Positions 27,737 to 40,367 of a stretch of 64,000 bases of DNA are shown here, in pieces (position 1 is the stretch's first letter; each line of letters starts with the position of its first letter). This stretch comes from Gammaproteobacteria bacterium (GTDB lineage Bacteria; Pseudomonadota; Gammaproteobacteria; Pseudomonadales; Halieaceae): positions 124,001 through 188,000 of the forward strand of contig JANSYN010000005.1 of the NCBI GenBank assembly GCA_024742415.1, read 5' to 3'. A model generated the notes under the pieces. That model had not been told where the DNA came from. It did no database searches and was given only the letters and a program-made list of their open reading frames with translations. The translations under genes and the position numbers were made by a program.

Positions 27737-29107
27737 TTAATCCTCGGAGCGTTTTTTCGCGGGCCTGTCCCAACCAGCGATATTGCGTTGTCGGGCACGA
27801 CCAACAGCAAGCTCGCCAGCCGCTACTTTTTTGGTGACTGTTGAACCTGCGCCCACGAAGCTGTTGACCTCAAGATCAAGTGGAGCCACCAGTGTACTGT
27901 TGGAGCCGACAAACACTCCGGAACCAATCGTGGTTCGGTACTTGTTAACACCGTCGTAGTTACAGGTAATCGTGCCCGCACCAATATTGACGTCGCTACC
28001 CATATCGCAATCACCGATGTAGGTGAGATGATTCACCTTACTGCCAGCGCCAACCTGTGCATTCTTGGTTTCCACAAAGTTTCCAATGCGGGCCTTGTCT
28101 GCCAGTACGGTGCCTGGGCGCAGGCGCGCAAAAGGCCCGACACTGCAAGCAGTACCGATCGTGGCACTATCGATGTGGCTCATAGGGTTGATAACCGTGT
28201 TGTCGCCGATCACCGCGTTACTGATCACACAGTTGGCACCGATCTTCACACCACTGCCAAGTACCACGGTGCCTTCAAAAACAACGTTAACGTCTATCGA
28301 TACGTCCTCAGCGCAAGTTAAGGACCCCCTAACATCCAGTCGGGATGCATCGGCAAGGCTGACACCGGCCCGCATGAGTGCCTCGGCCAATCGTCGCTGA
28401 TATTCGCGCTCGACCTGGTTGAGCTGCACCCGATCATTAACGCCCAGTATTTCAAGTTCGTTTTCAGCACAACACGAACCAATGGTCTTGCCGTCTTCAA
28501 CGGCGAGGGAGAGTACATCCGGTAAGTAATACTCTCCCTGCTTGTTATCGTTCTTGACCAGTGGGAGATAACGTTCAAGGTCCGCACAAGGAGCGGCCAG
28601 CAAACCTGTGTTTATCTCGCGAATCTTACGTTGTTCTTCGTTGGCGTCCTTGTGCTCTACAACGGCGACCAGGTTATCGTTAGCATCCCTGACGATACGA
28701 CCATAGCCCTGGGGGTCTGCCAGGTGCGCGGTTAGCAGCGCCGGGGCTTTCTCGGCCAACGCTACCAGTTGGCGCAACGTCGCCACCTGTGTGAGCGGTA
28801 CATCACCGTACAACACCAACACGACACTCTCGGGAGAGACTGCAGGCATCGCCTGCATCACTGCGTGGCCGGTTCCGAGCTGTTCTTCCTGCTCTACCCA
28901 TTGAAGTCCGGGGTGCTCTATGCTCCTGCGCACCTGATCACTGCCATGCCCGGTTACCACATGGATGGCACTGGGATTGAGCTGCGAAGCGGTGTCTACC
29001 ACATGTTGCAACAGGCTTCTTCCAGCGAGGCTGTGTAACACCTTGGGCAAAGACGATTTCATGCGGGTGCCCTGGCCCGCGGCAAGAATGATGATTTCCA
29101 GTGACAT
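27737..29107 (-). CDS. glmU: Bifunctional GlmU (acetyltransferase / uridylyltransferase)
   Basis: The enzyme acetylates glucosamine-1-phosphate and then couples it to UTP to give UDP-GlcNAc for peptidoglycan and lipopolysaccharide. The 456-residue protein has the pyrophosphorylase signature LAAGQGTRMKSSLPKVLH (about 8-25) and a C-terminal left-handed beta-helix of hexapeptide repeats ending in VGRARQRNIAGW. The start at 29107 is chosen because MSLEIIILAAGQGTRM is conserved. A GTG nine codons upstream adds nothing. With glmS it forms an operon, diverging from the TrmB-like gene. Confidence 0.97.
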   Translation of the reverse strand: MSLEIIILAAGQGTRMKSSLPKVLHSLAGRSLLQHVVDTASQLNPSAIHVVTGHGSDQVRRSIEHPGLQWVEQEEQLGTGHAVMQAMPAVSPESVVLVLYGDVPLTQVATLRQLVALAEKAPALLTAHLADPQGYGRIVRDANDNLVAVVEHKDANEEQRKIREINTGLLAAPCADLERYLPLVKNDNKQGEYYLPDVLSLAVEDGKTIGSCCAENELEILGVNDRVQLNQVEREYQRRLAEALMRAGVSLADASRLDVRGSLTCAEDVSIDVNVVFEGTVVLGSGVKIGANCVISNAVIGDNTVINPMSHIDSATIGTACSVGPFARLRPGTVLADKARIGNFVETKNAQVGAGSKVNHLTYIGDCDMGSDVNIGAGTITCNYDGVNKYRTTIGSGVFVGSNSTLVAPLDLEVNSFVGAGSTVTKKVAAGELAVGRARQRNIAGWDRPAKKRSED

Positions 29108-29156
29108 AGAGCGTCCCGTTGTGAGCTGACTCAACGTGTGAATTATCAGTTATTTT

Positions 29157-29186
29157 TTGACACTACAGGGTAGTTAATTGCATATT
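29157..29186 (+). promoter_or_regulatory. Promoter with overlapping palindrome for the TrmB-like gene
   Basis: A perfect -35 TTGACA (29157-29162) is followed after 18 bases by CATATT (29181-29186), a partial -10. The palindrome ACTAC-AGG-GTAGT (29162-29174) fills the spacer right behind the -35, where a bound repressor would block RNA polymerase. The region also lies upstream of glmU on the other strand. Confidence 0.55.
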
Positions 29187-29229
29187 AATCTTGGACTTTT
29201 GAAGCGCAACGCATTTTGTCATTAAAATT

Positions 29230-29979
29230 GTGACAACGAACACGCTAGAATCGCTGGGCCAGTTGGGCCTTGACCAACGCCAGGTGCGCATTTACCGGGC
29301 GCTGCACAAACTCGGCCCGTCATCCATCCGCGACGTAGCCTCTGAAGCCGGGGTAAATCGGGGCAGCACCTACGAAACACTCAAGGATCTTGTCGGCATG
29401 GGTCTGGTGAGTTATCTCCCGAAAGGAAAGCGGCGAGTGTTTCAGGCAGAGGATCCCGAGCGCCTTCTGATGCTTGGCGAAAGCAAGCAGCAGGCATTGG
29501 CGCAAGCGATGGAAGACTTGCGCAAAGACATCATCCCTACGCTGCGACAATCGCGCACGGCCTTTACCCCCGGCAACGTGCGCTTCTATGAAGGTGATGA
29601 TGGTGTCGAACTGGTGCTTCGGGACATTCTTGATAGCACCGCCAAAGATCCGAACAAGTGCTATTCGGTCATCTCAACCAAAACTCTGCGCGAGCATCTT
29701 TACCGGCCGTTTCCGAATTTCACGCGCACCCGTGTTCAGCGCGGCATCAAGGTTCGTGTTCTGGCGGTTGGCGAGGGCGGCGACGATGCCGAACTGGCGG
29801 AGCGAAAGTGGCTGCCCGCCAGTGCGGGCGCAGACGCATCGTACATTGCAATCTATCCACCCAAGGTTGCAATGATAACGCTCGCCGAGGGTAACTACCC
29901 GGTAGTGGTTATCATCGACTCCAGCGCAATAGCCTCCACACAACAACTGCTATTCAACACGTTGTGGGGCCTGTTGTAA
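29230..29979 (+). CDS. TrmB-like transcriptional regulator
   Basis: The 249-residue protein has an N-terminal winged helix-turn-helix of the TrmB type (residues about 12-75, QVRIYRALHKLGPSSIRDVASEAGVNRGSTYETLKDLVGMGLV split across helices 1-3). A coiled linker follows, then a C-terminal effector-like domain (YSVISTKTLREHLYRPFPNFTRTRVQRGIKV region) related to phospholipase D-like sensor domains of archaeal sugar regulators. The start is a GTG with no good ribosome-binding site. It diverges from glmU-glmS, so regulation of amino-sugar synthesis or of itself is a reasonable guess, not shown. Confidence 0.82.
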   Translation: MTTNTLESLGQLGLDQRQVRIYRALHKLGPSSIRDVASEAGVNRGSTYETLKDLVGMGLVSYLPKGKRRVFQAEDPERLLMLGESKQQALAQAMEDLRKDIIPTLRQSRTAFTPGNVRFYEGDDGVELVLRDILDSTAKDPNKCYSVISTKTLREHLYRPFPNFTRTRVQRGIKVRVLAVGEGGDDAELAERKWLPASAGADASYIAIYPPKVAMITLAEGNYPVVVIIDSSAIASTQQLLFNTLWGLL

Positions 29980-29988
29980 CTCAAAGCG

Positions 29989-30456
29989 CTATGACTTGGT
30001 CGGTGTGAACTTCTCGCTGAAATCATCGAACTGGCTTTCGTACATCACCGGGCTGGAGACTCGCTCCGGGGCCAGTAAAAGCATAACGCGCTCGGCATCC
30101 GGCGCATCCATACCCTCGGGCGGCTCTATACCTCCAGACACCTTGCGAAAATGTGCAGTAAATAATTCGCGCGCGGGATCATCGACAATTTGCACTGTTC
30201 CACGAACCTCTACATAGTGCATCGGATCCTTACCAGAGACGACGCAAAGCGTAGCCTGCGGGTTTGCCACGAGATTCTTGTATTTCATGCGCCCTTTTAA
30301 CGTGCTGATTTCAAACTCAGCGCCGTTCCAGAGAAAGCTGACAGGGTTGGTCGATATTTTTTGGTCGTTATGCCGCAAGGTGCTAAAGCACCCTATGACC
30401 GTCGTGGCCAATATCCGTTCATGGTGGGGTTTGATAAGCGAGGCATCGTTCGACAT
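29989..30456 (-). CDS. PPOX-fold flavin/F420-type oxidoreductase
   Basis: The 155-residue protein has the split-barrel fold of the pyridoxamine-phosphate-oxidase-like family. Diagnostic stretches are GCFSTLRHNDQKISTNPVSFLWNGAEFEISTL, the RMKYKNLVANPQATLCVV segment that contacts the cofactor, and YVEVRGTVQIVDDP. Members bind FMN, F420 or haem. Gammaproteobacteria generally lack F420, so FMN is more likely here, but this is inference. It converges with the TrmB-like gene across 9 bp. Confidence 0.8.
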   Translation of the reverse strand: MSNDASLIKPHHERILATTVIGCFSTLRHNDQKISTNPVSFLWNGAEFEISTLKGRMKYKNLVANPQATLCVVSGKDPMHYVEVRGTVQIVDDPARELFTAHFRKVSGGIEPPEGMDAPDAERVMLLLAPERVSSPVMYESQFDDFSEKFTPTKS

Positions 30457-30560
30457 TTCGGTTTTCCTTGTCTGGAGCGGTGAAGCGCTTTTTTCAGACT
30501 ATGGCACAGTGCAATTCACTAACCTACCACCGCCAGTTCACAGCGCTGCGACGCTCTTGC

Positions 30561-30596
30561 AAAAAAAACCCCGGCCGTTCAGGTGGCCAGGGTTTT
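30561..30596 (-). terminator. Intrinsic terminator of the ATP synthase operon
   Basis: The arms 30565-30576 and 30585-30596 pair as AAAACCC/GGGTTTT and GGCC/GGCC with one mismatch and an 8-base loop. On the minus strand the stem leads into a run of T (plus-strand A at 30561-30568). It lies 31 bases after the atpC stop. Confidence 0.85.
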
Positions 30597-30626
30597 GTCG
30601 GGTCTTTTTCTTGTCCAGGCCTGCGC

Positions 30627-31055
30627 TTAACCACGCCCCGCGCGATTCTTCAGCTTTCGCAAGGTTGCCAGTTGCGCCGCTGCCTCTGCCAGCTGGGCAG
30701 ACGCGCGGCCATAATCAAACTCGCCGGTTTGATTGGCCAATGCTTGCTCGGCTTCTCTGCGTGCCTCTTCGGCGGCGGCTTCGTCGACATCGTCGGCACG
30801 TATTGCTGTGTCTGCCAGTATCGACACCACGCCCGGCTGGACTTCCAGGAAGCCACCTGAAACGTAGAACACTTCCTCGCTGCCGCTTTGTGTCACAACG
30901 CGAACCGGGCCGGGAATCAGCGAGGTGAGCAAGGGCGCATGACCATAGCCCACGCCTAGCTCACCTACATCGCCTGTTGCTACAAGCATCTCAACCAGAC
31001 CAGAGAAAATTTCTTCTTCAGCGCTGACGATGTCGCAGTGGATGGTCATTGCCAT
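30627..31055 (-). CDS. atpC: ATP synthase epsilon subunit
   Basis: The 142-residue protein is the rotor-stalk subunit that couples and can inhibit F1. The N-terminal beta-sandwich contains [13 protein letters not shown] and [23 protein letters not shown]. The C-terminal helical hairpin ([20 protein letters not shown] onward) is the inhibitory part. It is the last gene of the operon, 27 bases after atpD, and is followed by a strong terminator. Confidence 0.97.
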   Translation of the reverse strand: MAMTIHCDIVSAEEEIFSGLVEMLVATGDVGELGVGYGHAPLLTSLIPGPVRVVTQSGSEEVFYVSGGFLEVQPGVVSILADTAIRADDVDEAAAEEARREAEQALANQTGEFDYGRASAQLAEAAAQLATLRKLKNRAGRG

Positions 31056-31082
31056 AATTTTTCTCGCTATTGCCTATCGGCG

Positions 31083-33435
<2,353 letters not shown>

Positions 33436-33450
33436 CGACTGGTCCTCGGG

Positions 33451-34995
33451 TTACCAGGTCTGCGTTGACTTGAAGGTTTCGACTGCAGACTTGATGGTTT
33501 CGAGTACCTCGTCGCTATACGCTCCGCTCTCCACGAGACCCTTCATGAAATCGCCATGCTCGGCATGCATGTAGGACAGAAGCGCGGACTCAAAATCGCC
33601 AATCTTGTTCACTTCAACATCGGCCAGGTGGCCTTCGTTTGCGGCATACAGAACAACACCCATCTCGGCAATCGACAGCGGTGAGTACTGCTTCTGTTTC
33701 ATCAACTCGGTCACGCGCTCACCGTGGTCCAGCTGCGCCTTCGTCGCGTCATCCAGATCAGAGGCAAACTGTGAAAACGCCGCCAGCTCGCGATACTGCG
33801 CAAGCGCCGTTCGGATGCCGCCAGACAGCTTGCTCATCAACTTGGTCTGTGCAGCACCACCCACACGAGACACCGAAATACCGGCGTTCATCGCAGGGCG
33901 GATGCCTGAGTTAAACATGTCGGCTTCGAGGAAAATCTGGCCGTCCGTGATCGAGATAACGTTGGTAGGAACGAATGCAGAAACGTCACCCGCCTGAGTT
34001 TCGATCACAGGCAGTGCAGTCAGCGATCCGGTCTTGCCTTTGACTTCGCCATTCGTGAATTTTTCAACATAGTCGGCATTCACACGCGCGGCGCGTTCCA
34101 GGAGGCGCGAGTGAAGATAGAACACATCACCGGGATAAGCTTCTCGACCGGGTGGGCGGCGCAACAGCAGCGAGATCTGGCGATAAGCCCAGGCCTGCTT
34201 GGTCAGATCATCATAGATAATGAGAGCGTCTTCGCCGCGATCGCGATAGTACTCACCCATGGTGCAGCCAGCAAACGGTGCCAGGAACTGCATTGCCGCT
34301 GGGTCAGAGGCGGTCGCGGCAACGACGATGGTGTGCTCCATCGCGCCGTGCTCTTCCAGCTTGCGCACAACCGCGGCCACCGACGATGCCTTCTGGCCCA
34401 CGGCCACGTAGATACATTTAATCCCGGAGCCTTTCTGGTTGATGATTGCGTCCACCGCAATCGCGGTTTTACCGATCTGTCGATCACCAATGATCAACTC
34501 GCGCTGGCCCCGGCCAATAGGCACCATCGCATCGATAGCCTTAAGGCCAATTTGCACGGGCTGGTCAACCGACTGGCGAGCAATAACACCCGGCGCTACC
34601 TTTTCAAGCGCGTCGGTCATCGCAGCATTCACCGGGCCCTTGCCGTCGATCGGCGTACCCAACGCGTCTACCACTCGGCCCTGCAGTTCCGGTCCAACCG
34701 GTACCTCAAGAATACGGCCGGTACAGCGGCAGCTCTGACCTTCGGCCAGGCTCTTGTAATCACCCAGGACAACGGCACCAACAGAGTCTCTTTCGAGGTT
34801 AAGTGCCATGCCGTAGACACCCCCTTCGAATTCGATCATCTCGCCATACATTACCTCGGCAAGGCCGTGGATACGGATAATTCCGTCACTGACCGATACC
34901 ACGGTACCTTCATTGCGAGCCTCCGAGCTGACATCGAGCTGGTCGATGCGTTGCTTGATAATCTCGCTGATTTCAGATGGATTCAGTTGCTGCAT
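33451..34995 (-). CDS. atpA: ATP synthase alpha subunit
   Basis: The non-catalytic nucleotide-binding subunit of F1. The 514-residue protein has the P-loop GDRQIGKTA, the [21 protein letters not shown] segment, [46 protein letters not shown] in the usual order and the [12 protein letters not shown] signature. The ATG at 34995 begins [17 protein letters not shown], which is standard. It follows atpH by 22 bp. Confidence 0.98.
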   Translation of the reverse strand: MQQLNPSEISEIIKQRIDQLDVSSEARNEGTVVSVSDGIIRIHGLAEVMYGEMIEFEGGVYGMALNLERDSVGAVVLGDYKSLAEGQSCRCTGRILEVPVGPELQGRVVDALGTPIDGKGPVNAAMTDALEKVAPGVIARQSVDQPVQIGLKAIDAMVPIGRGQRELIIGDRQIGKTAIAVDAIINQKGSGIKCIYVAVGQKASSVAAVVRKLEEHGAMEHTIVVAATASDPAAMQFLAPFAGCTMGEYYRDRGEDALIIYDDLTKQAWAYRQISLLLRRPPGREAYPGDVFYLHSRLLERAARVNADYVEKFTNGEVKGKTGSLTALPVIETQAGDVSAFVPTNVISITDGQIFLEADMFNSGIRPAMNAGISVSRVGGAAQTKLMSKLSGGIRTALAQYRELAAFSQFASDLDDATKAQLDHGERVTELMKQKQYSPLSIAEMGVVLYAANEGHLADVEVNKIGDFESALLSYMHAEHGDFMKGLVESGAYSDEVLETIKSAVETFKSTQTW

Positions 34996-35017
34996 GCTCT
35001 GTTCCTCAATCCTAAAG

Positions 35018-35554
35018 CTAGGAATTCATTGCCTCGGCCAGCTTGTTCAGCCGACCGCGGACTGAGCCGTCGATGACCAGGTCGCCGGCTCTGATTAATA
35101 CTCCGCCAAGAAGGGACGCGTCCTCAGACGTAGTCACCTTCACTTCGCGCTCCAGCCTGCGGCGCAACACGCCTGCCAGCTTTTCGGTGAGCGCGTCTTG
35201 CAATTCGAACGCCGACACGACCTCGACATCGACCGTCTTTTCCAGATTCGCCCTTAGCAGCTCGAACTGGGAAAGAATTTTCGGAAGCAGCTCAAGACGC
35301 TTATTGGTTGCCAGTATCGTGACGAAGTTTTTCACCGGTTCATCAGTAGATGCACCGCAAAGCTCATTCACCAGATTCGCTTGCTGCTCTCCGGTCAGTG
35401 CCGGATTGTCCAGCACAGCACTGACGCGTTCATCGCTTATCACAGCCGCACAGGTGGACAATTGCCTGGCCCAATCCGCTAGCGCGTTGGCACTGCGGGC
35501 ATATTCAAATGCTGCTTTGGCGTAAGGTCGCGCAAGAGTGCTTAATTCAGCCAT
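35018..35554 (-). CDS. atpH: ATP synthase delta subunit
   Basis: The 178-residue protein links the peripheral stalk to the top of F1. It begins [19 protein letters not shown] and contains [18 protein letters not shown]. The C-terminal [25 protein letters not shown] is the family signature. A longer in-frame reading from 35644 overlaps atpF and is not conserved, so the ATG at 35554 is used, 10 bases after atpF stops. Confidence 0.97.
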   Translation of the reverse strand: MAELSTLARPYAKAAFEYARSANALADWARQLSTCAAVISDERVSAVLDNPALTGEQQANLVNELCGASTDEPVKNFVTILATNKRLELLPKILSQFELLRANLEKTVDVEVVSAFELQDALTEKLAGVLRRRLEREVKVTTSEDASLLGGVLIRAGDLVIDGSVRGRLNKLAEAMNS

Positions 35555-35564
35555 GTCGCTCGCC

Positions 35565-36035
35565 TTAAAGCTCGGAAGCCAGTTTTTCAACCAGCGCGTT
35601 GTGCGCCGACTGGTCGATTTCGGCGCCCAGCACTTTCTCGGCACCGGCCAATGACAGGGCTGCTACCTGCCCGCGCAGGGTTTCGCGCGCGCGGTTGGTT
35701 TCCTGCTCGATCTCTGCCTGTGCCGCCGCCTTTACACGCTCGGCTTCTACCAGGGCTGCATCCTTGGCTTCTTCTACGATTTGATTGGCGCGCTTATTCG
35801 CAGAGTCAACGATTCCCGCCGCCTCTGTCTTGGCTTCCTTGAGTCGCTCTACGGCTTTTTCCTGCGCCAGCTCAAGGTCGTGGCTGGCACGATCGGCAGC
35901 GGCGAGCCCGTCAGCGATCTTCTGCTCGCGCTCTGCCATGGCCGCCAGGATCGGTGGCCAGACATACTTCATGCAGAACAAAACGAAGCCTGCAAAAGCG
36001 AGCATCTGTCCGATCAGCGTCAAATTAATGTTCAC
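35565..36035 (-). CDS. atpF: ATP synthase b subunit
   Basis: The 156-residue peripheral-stalk protein has one N-terminal membrane helix (about residues 5-26, [18 protein letters not shown]), then a long charged coiled coil ([21 protein letters not shown] onward). This is the form expected for a homodimeric b subunit of 156 residues, as in E. coli. The start is GTG at 36035 with GGGAG upstream. Confidence 0.97.
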   Translation of the reverse strand: MNINLTLIGQMLAFAGFVLFCMKYVWPPILAAMAEREQKIADGLAAADRASHDLELAQEKAVERLKEAKTEAAGIVDSANKRANQIVEEAKDAALVEAERVKAAAQAEIEQETNRARETLRGQVAALSLAGAEKVLGAEIDQSAHNALVEKLASEL

Positions 36036-36092
36036 GCTTTCTCCCTCACAGAATAGTAGGGCTTATTACGCCCTGGTTTTCGTTCCCGGGTT

Positions 36093-36341
<249 letters not shown>

Positions 36342-36370
36342 CTAGAGTTGAGAACGTACGTTAGGGTTAA

Positions 36371-37267
<897 letters not shown>

Positions 37268-37278
37268 TCACTTCTGTT

Positions 37279-37677
37279 TCAGTTAGCCGACCATCGCCGA
37301 AGCAACAGCCAACTGCCAGTAATTTGCATTGCCAGCATCGCAATAAAGGCTACGAATACTGCCATTGGATTTAACGGGTGTACCGTCGAAAACACGACAG
37401 CGAACCCTGCTGCGGTAAGGAGAAATTTTCCGACTTCTCCAGCATAGCCACTGCGCGCTACGGCATCTGCCGAACGCGCTCCCCGCTTGCGAAACAGCCT
37501 GGCAGCAAACCAGGCCTGGGGACCAACAGCGATCAACCCGCCAATCGCCGCAGAATACGCCGCTGTCACATCAAACATTGCCACTACGGTGCACACCACC
37601 ACCAGAACAGCGATCTGTGCAAGAGTAATGCGGTGAACCGGGGGGCGCTTAATGCTGGCGCCGGACTGCTTCAACAT
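37279..37677 (-). CDS. atpI: ATP synthase protein I
   Basis: The 132-residue protein has four hydrophobic helices and the small-protein-I layout (GGLIAVGPQAWFAARLFRKRGARSA in the middle loop). AtpI is thought to help assemble the c ring and is dispensable in E. coli. It is the first gene of the operon, 23 bp before atpB, downstream of a clear promoter. Confidence 0.88.
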   Translation of the reverse strand: MLKQSGASIKRPPVHRITLAQIAVLVVVCTVVAMFDVTAAYSAAIGGLIAVGPQAWFAARLFRKRGARSADAVARSGYAGEVGKFLLTAAGFAVVFSTVHPLNPMAVFVAFIAMLAMQITGSWLLLRRWSAN

Positions 37678-37743
37678 TTTGTGCCGCTGGCCTGCGCAGC
37701 GCTAGCGCGTCTCAGCGTTTCCGTCCTCGGTTCGGGCGCGCGC

Positions 37744-37772
37744 ATTATAGGGGGATTGAGGGTGGTATTCAA
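37744..37772 (-). promoter_or_regulatory. Promoter of the ATP synthase operon
   Basis: On the minus strand TTGAAT (37767-37772) and a perfect TATAAT (37744-37749) are separated by exactly 17 bases. The leader to atpI would be about 60 bases. The rest of the 279-bp gap to parB (37773-37956) holds a second weaker pair, TGTCAC at 37905-37910 and CGTATA at 37882-37887 as written on the plus strand, and nothing else. Confidence 0.72.
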
Positions 37773-37956
37773 CCGAGATCGTGCGGTGAAGTTGGCGGTC
37801 ATTGGGCGCTAATGGCCGCACGATCGGTGCAGGTTTGTGAGGTTTTTCCCCAGACTCACGCGCTCCGACGAACCGTGGCACCGTATATAGTGCTGCTTGC
37901 CACTTGTCACACTACATCCTGTAGTTTGCTGCACCTTCAGCGCGCCAATCGATGCG

Positions 37957-38853
37957 CTACTTGATGTGTTTCAGAATACCGTCGAGCTCATCCAGCGAGC
38001 TGTACGGCAATACCAGCTTGCCCTTACCATTGGCCCCGTGCTTGATCTCCACACGGGTGCCCAACCTTTGCGACAGGTCGTTCTGTAAATGCCGTATGTT
38101 CGGATCCTCTGATCTGGCCGGCCGGGAAGCGCTGCCACTGCCCTGTTGCAGCTGCCTCACCAGCGCCTCTGTTTGCCGCACCGAAAGGCTCTTGCCTACC
38201 ACAGTGCGCGCCGCTTGTGACTGGCTCATGCCCTCCAGTGACAACAGCGCTCTGGCATGGCCCATTTCCAGGTCGCCGTGCTCGAGAAGGCGACGCACAT
38301 CATCTTGCAGGCTCATAAGCCGCATCAGGTTGGTGACCGTGGAACGCGATTTGCCCACGGCCTGCGCCACCTCCTGCTGAGTGAGCTCAAACTCCTGTTG
38401 TAACCGTTGCAAGGCCATTGCCTCTTCAATGGGGTTTAAGTCTTCACGTTGGATGTTCTCAATAAGCGCCATGGCAATGGCTGCGCTGTCGTCAACATCG
38501 CGCACCACCGCAGGGATGACATCCAACCCGGCCAGTTGCGTCGCTCGCCAGCGACGCTCGCCGGCAATGATTTCGTACCGGGTGTCGGATATCGGTCGAA
38601 CCACAATCGGCTGCATCACTCCCTGGGCCTTGATGCTGTTTGCCAGCTCCTGCAAGGCCTCAGGTTCAATATCGCGGCGCGGCTGGTATTTGCCTCGCTG
38701 TATCAGGTCAACCGGAAGTTCTTTGAGATCACCGTCAGCAGCACCGGAGACGGACGCTTCCGGGACCTGACCGGGGTTGTCAGTGGCACCTTGTGAGTGA
38801 GCACTTAGTAACGCGTTGAGTCCGCGCCCTAAACCTTTTTTCCTGCCAGACAT
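37957..38853 (-). CDS. parB: Chromosome partitioning protein ParB
   Basis: ParB binds parS palindromes and spreads along DNA as a CTP-dependent clamp. The 298-residue protein has the N-terminal basic GRKKGLGRGLNALLS, the CTPase/arginine box GERRWRATQLAGL, the NIQREDLNPIEEA segment, the helix-turn-helix TQQEVAQAVGKSRSTVTNLMRL and a C-terminal dimerisation domain. The ATG at 38853 has GGGAGA upstream. It lies 20 bp after parA. Two perfect parS sites lie in recF, 18-19 kb away. Confidence 0.97.
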   Translation of the reverse strand: MSGRKKGLGRGLNALLSAHSQGATDNPGQVPEASVSGAADGDLKELPVDLIQRGKYQPRRDIEPEALQELANSIKAQGVMQPIVVRPISDTRYEIIAGERRWRATQLAGLDVIPAVVRDVDDSAAIAMALIENIQREDLNPIEEAMALQRLQQEFELTQQEVAQAVGKSRSTVTNLMRLMSLQDDVRRLLEHGDLEMGHARALLSLEGMSQSQAARTVVGKSLSVRQTEALVRQLQQGSGSASRPARSEDPNIRHLQNDLSQRLGTRVEIKHGANGKGKLVLPYSSLDELDGILKHIK

Positions 38854-38873
38854 GGTTTCTCCCACTCCCTTTT

Positions 38874-39686
38874 TCAGGCCGTCGTCACCGGCGCAGGGCC
38901 GCCGGACGGCACTGTACCAGCTTGCTCTGCGCGGCGGATAATTTCACCGGCCAGGGCCATATATGCCTTGGCGCCACGCGAGTACCGATCATAGTACATC
39001 GCCGGCACACCATGACTGGGGGCTTCTGCCAAACGGATGTTGCGTGGGATGACCGTACGGTACACCTTGCCCGCAAAATGCTCATGCAGTTGCGCTGACA
39101 CCTCGGTCGTAAGACTGTTTCGCGGGTCGTACATGGTTCGCAAAATGCCCTCTATCGCAAGCCCGGGATTGGCTGTTTCGGCAACCCCCTGAATCGTCTC
39201 CACCAGGGCCGACAAGCCTTCCAGGGCGAAGTACTCGCACTGCATGGCAATAATGACCGCATCGGCGGCAACCAGCCCGTTGAGCGTCAGCATATTCAGG
39301 GAGGGCGGACAATCGATCAGCATATAATCGTAATTCGGCGCGACTTCTATCAGTGCGCTACGCAGGCGACGCTCACGATTTTCGATATCGAGAAGCTCTA
39401 TCTCGGCTGCGGTCAGGTCGCCATTGGCAGGCAGCACCTGGTAGCCGCTATCCCCCGCGGCACAGGCCACCTGGCTGACCGGCGCCCGGTGCACCAGCAC
39501 ATCATAGATGCTGCGCTGCACACCCCACTTATCGACCCCACTGCCCATCGTGGCGTTGCCCTGGGGGTCGAGGTCCACCAGCAGCACTCGTTGCTGCATG
39601 GCGGCAAGCGAGGCCGCAAGATTGACGCAGGTTGTTGTCTTGCCAACACCGCCTTTTTGATTCGCTATTGCGAGAATCCTGGCCAA
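38874..39686 (-). CDS. parA: Chromosome partitioning ATPase ParA
   Basis: The 270-residue protein is a deviant-Walker ATPase that moves ParB-parS complexes. KGGVGKTT at residues 11-18 carries the signature lysine, and VLLVDLDPQGNATMGSG and YMLIDCPPSLNMLTLNGL follow in order. It is a short chromosomal type without an N-terminal DNA-binding domain. The start is a TTG at 39686 with GGGG upstream. It follows rsmG by 15 bp. Confidence 0.96.
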   Translation of the reverse strand: MARILAIANQKGGVGKTTTCVNLAASLAAMQQRVLLVDLDPQGNATMGSGVDKWGVQRSIYDVLVHRAPVSQVACAAGDSGYQVLPANGDLTAAEIELLDIENRERRLRSALIEVAPNYDYMLIDCPPSLNMLTLNGLVAADAVIIAMQCEYFALEGLSALVETIQGVAETANPGLAIEGILRTMYDPRNSLTTEVSAQLHEHFAGKVYRTVIPRNIRLAEAPSHGVPAMYYDRYSRGAKAYMALAGEIIRRAEQAGTVPSGGPAPVTTA

Positions 39687-39701
39687 TACCGTGCCCCTGT
39701 T

Positions 39702-40367
39702 TTATAACGCGACTACTTGCGGATGAATCTGAACCAGATGTCGGGCCTCGTCCAGGCCAGGTACTAACAGCTGATGCACTTTCACACTGGCTCCCTGGGC
39801 TGGCAACATCGCCAACTCTTCGGCTGGGTACACCCCCTTCATGGCCAGGAAGCAGCCAGCGGTATTGAGCAGGTGTTGGCAGCCCGCCACCATGTCCTGC
39901 AGTGATGCGAAGGCCCTTGAAATGACGGCGTCGTAGGTCAAGGTGCCCTGGAAAGACTCAACGCGTGCCTGATGGATCACCATATTATCCAAGCCCAGAG
40001 CCGTTTTCACCTGAAAAAGGAAGCGCGTTTTCTTGCCGTTGCTGTCCAACAGGTGCCATTCTCTGTCAGGAAACATAATCGCCATGGGCACCCCGGGCAA
40101 ACCGGCGCCAGTGCCGACGTCGATGAAACGTTTTCCGGTGATGTAAGGCGCTATCGACAGACTATCGAGCAGGTGTCGAACCACCATCTGGTCGCGACCC
40201 CGGATCGCGGTCAGGTTATAGGCCTTGTTCCACCTCTCCAGTAAATCCAGGTAGGATTCCAGTGCCGTATGTTGTCGCTCAGACATCTGTAAACCAAGCG
40301 TATCGCATCCACGGGGCAACAACCGTGCATTTGGCCCGTGGGTGTCAGGCAAGCTGGCGCCGCCCAT
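39702..40367 (-). CDS. rsmG: 16S rRNA 7-methylguanosine methyltransferase RsmG
   Basis: The enzyme methylates G527 (E. coli numbering) of 16S rRNA. The 221-residue protein has [12 protein letters not shown], the SAM motif [17 protein letters not shown], the [12 protein letters not shown] segment and [13 protein letters not shown], all typical. The ATG at 40367 is the most likely start, though it lacks a clear ribosome-binding site. It overlaps the 3' end of mnmG by 23 bases, suggesting coupled translation. A TTG at 40385 is the alternative. Confidence 0.94.
   Translation of the reverse strand: MGGASLPDTHGPNARLLPRGCDTLGLQMSERQHTALESYLDLLERWNKAYNLTAIRGRDQMVVRHLLDSLSIAPYITGKRFIDVGTGAGLPGVPMAIMFPDREWHLLDSNGKKTRFLFQVKTALGLDNMVIHQARVESFQGTLTYDAVISRAFASLQDMVAGCQHLLNTAGCFLAMKGVYPAEELAMLPAQGASVKVHQLLVPGLDEARHLVQIHPQVVAL

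Noticed and set aside
37882-37910. Second promoter-like pair upstream of atpI
   Set aside because: The hexamers (GTGACA and TATACG on the minus strand) are weaker and farther away than the TTGAAT-17-TATAAT promoter at 37744-37772.
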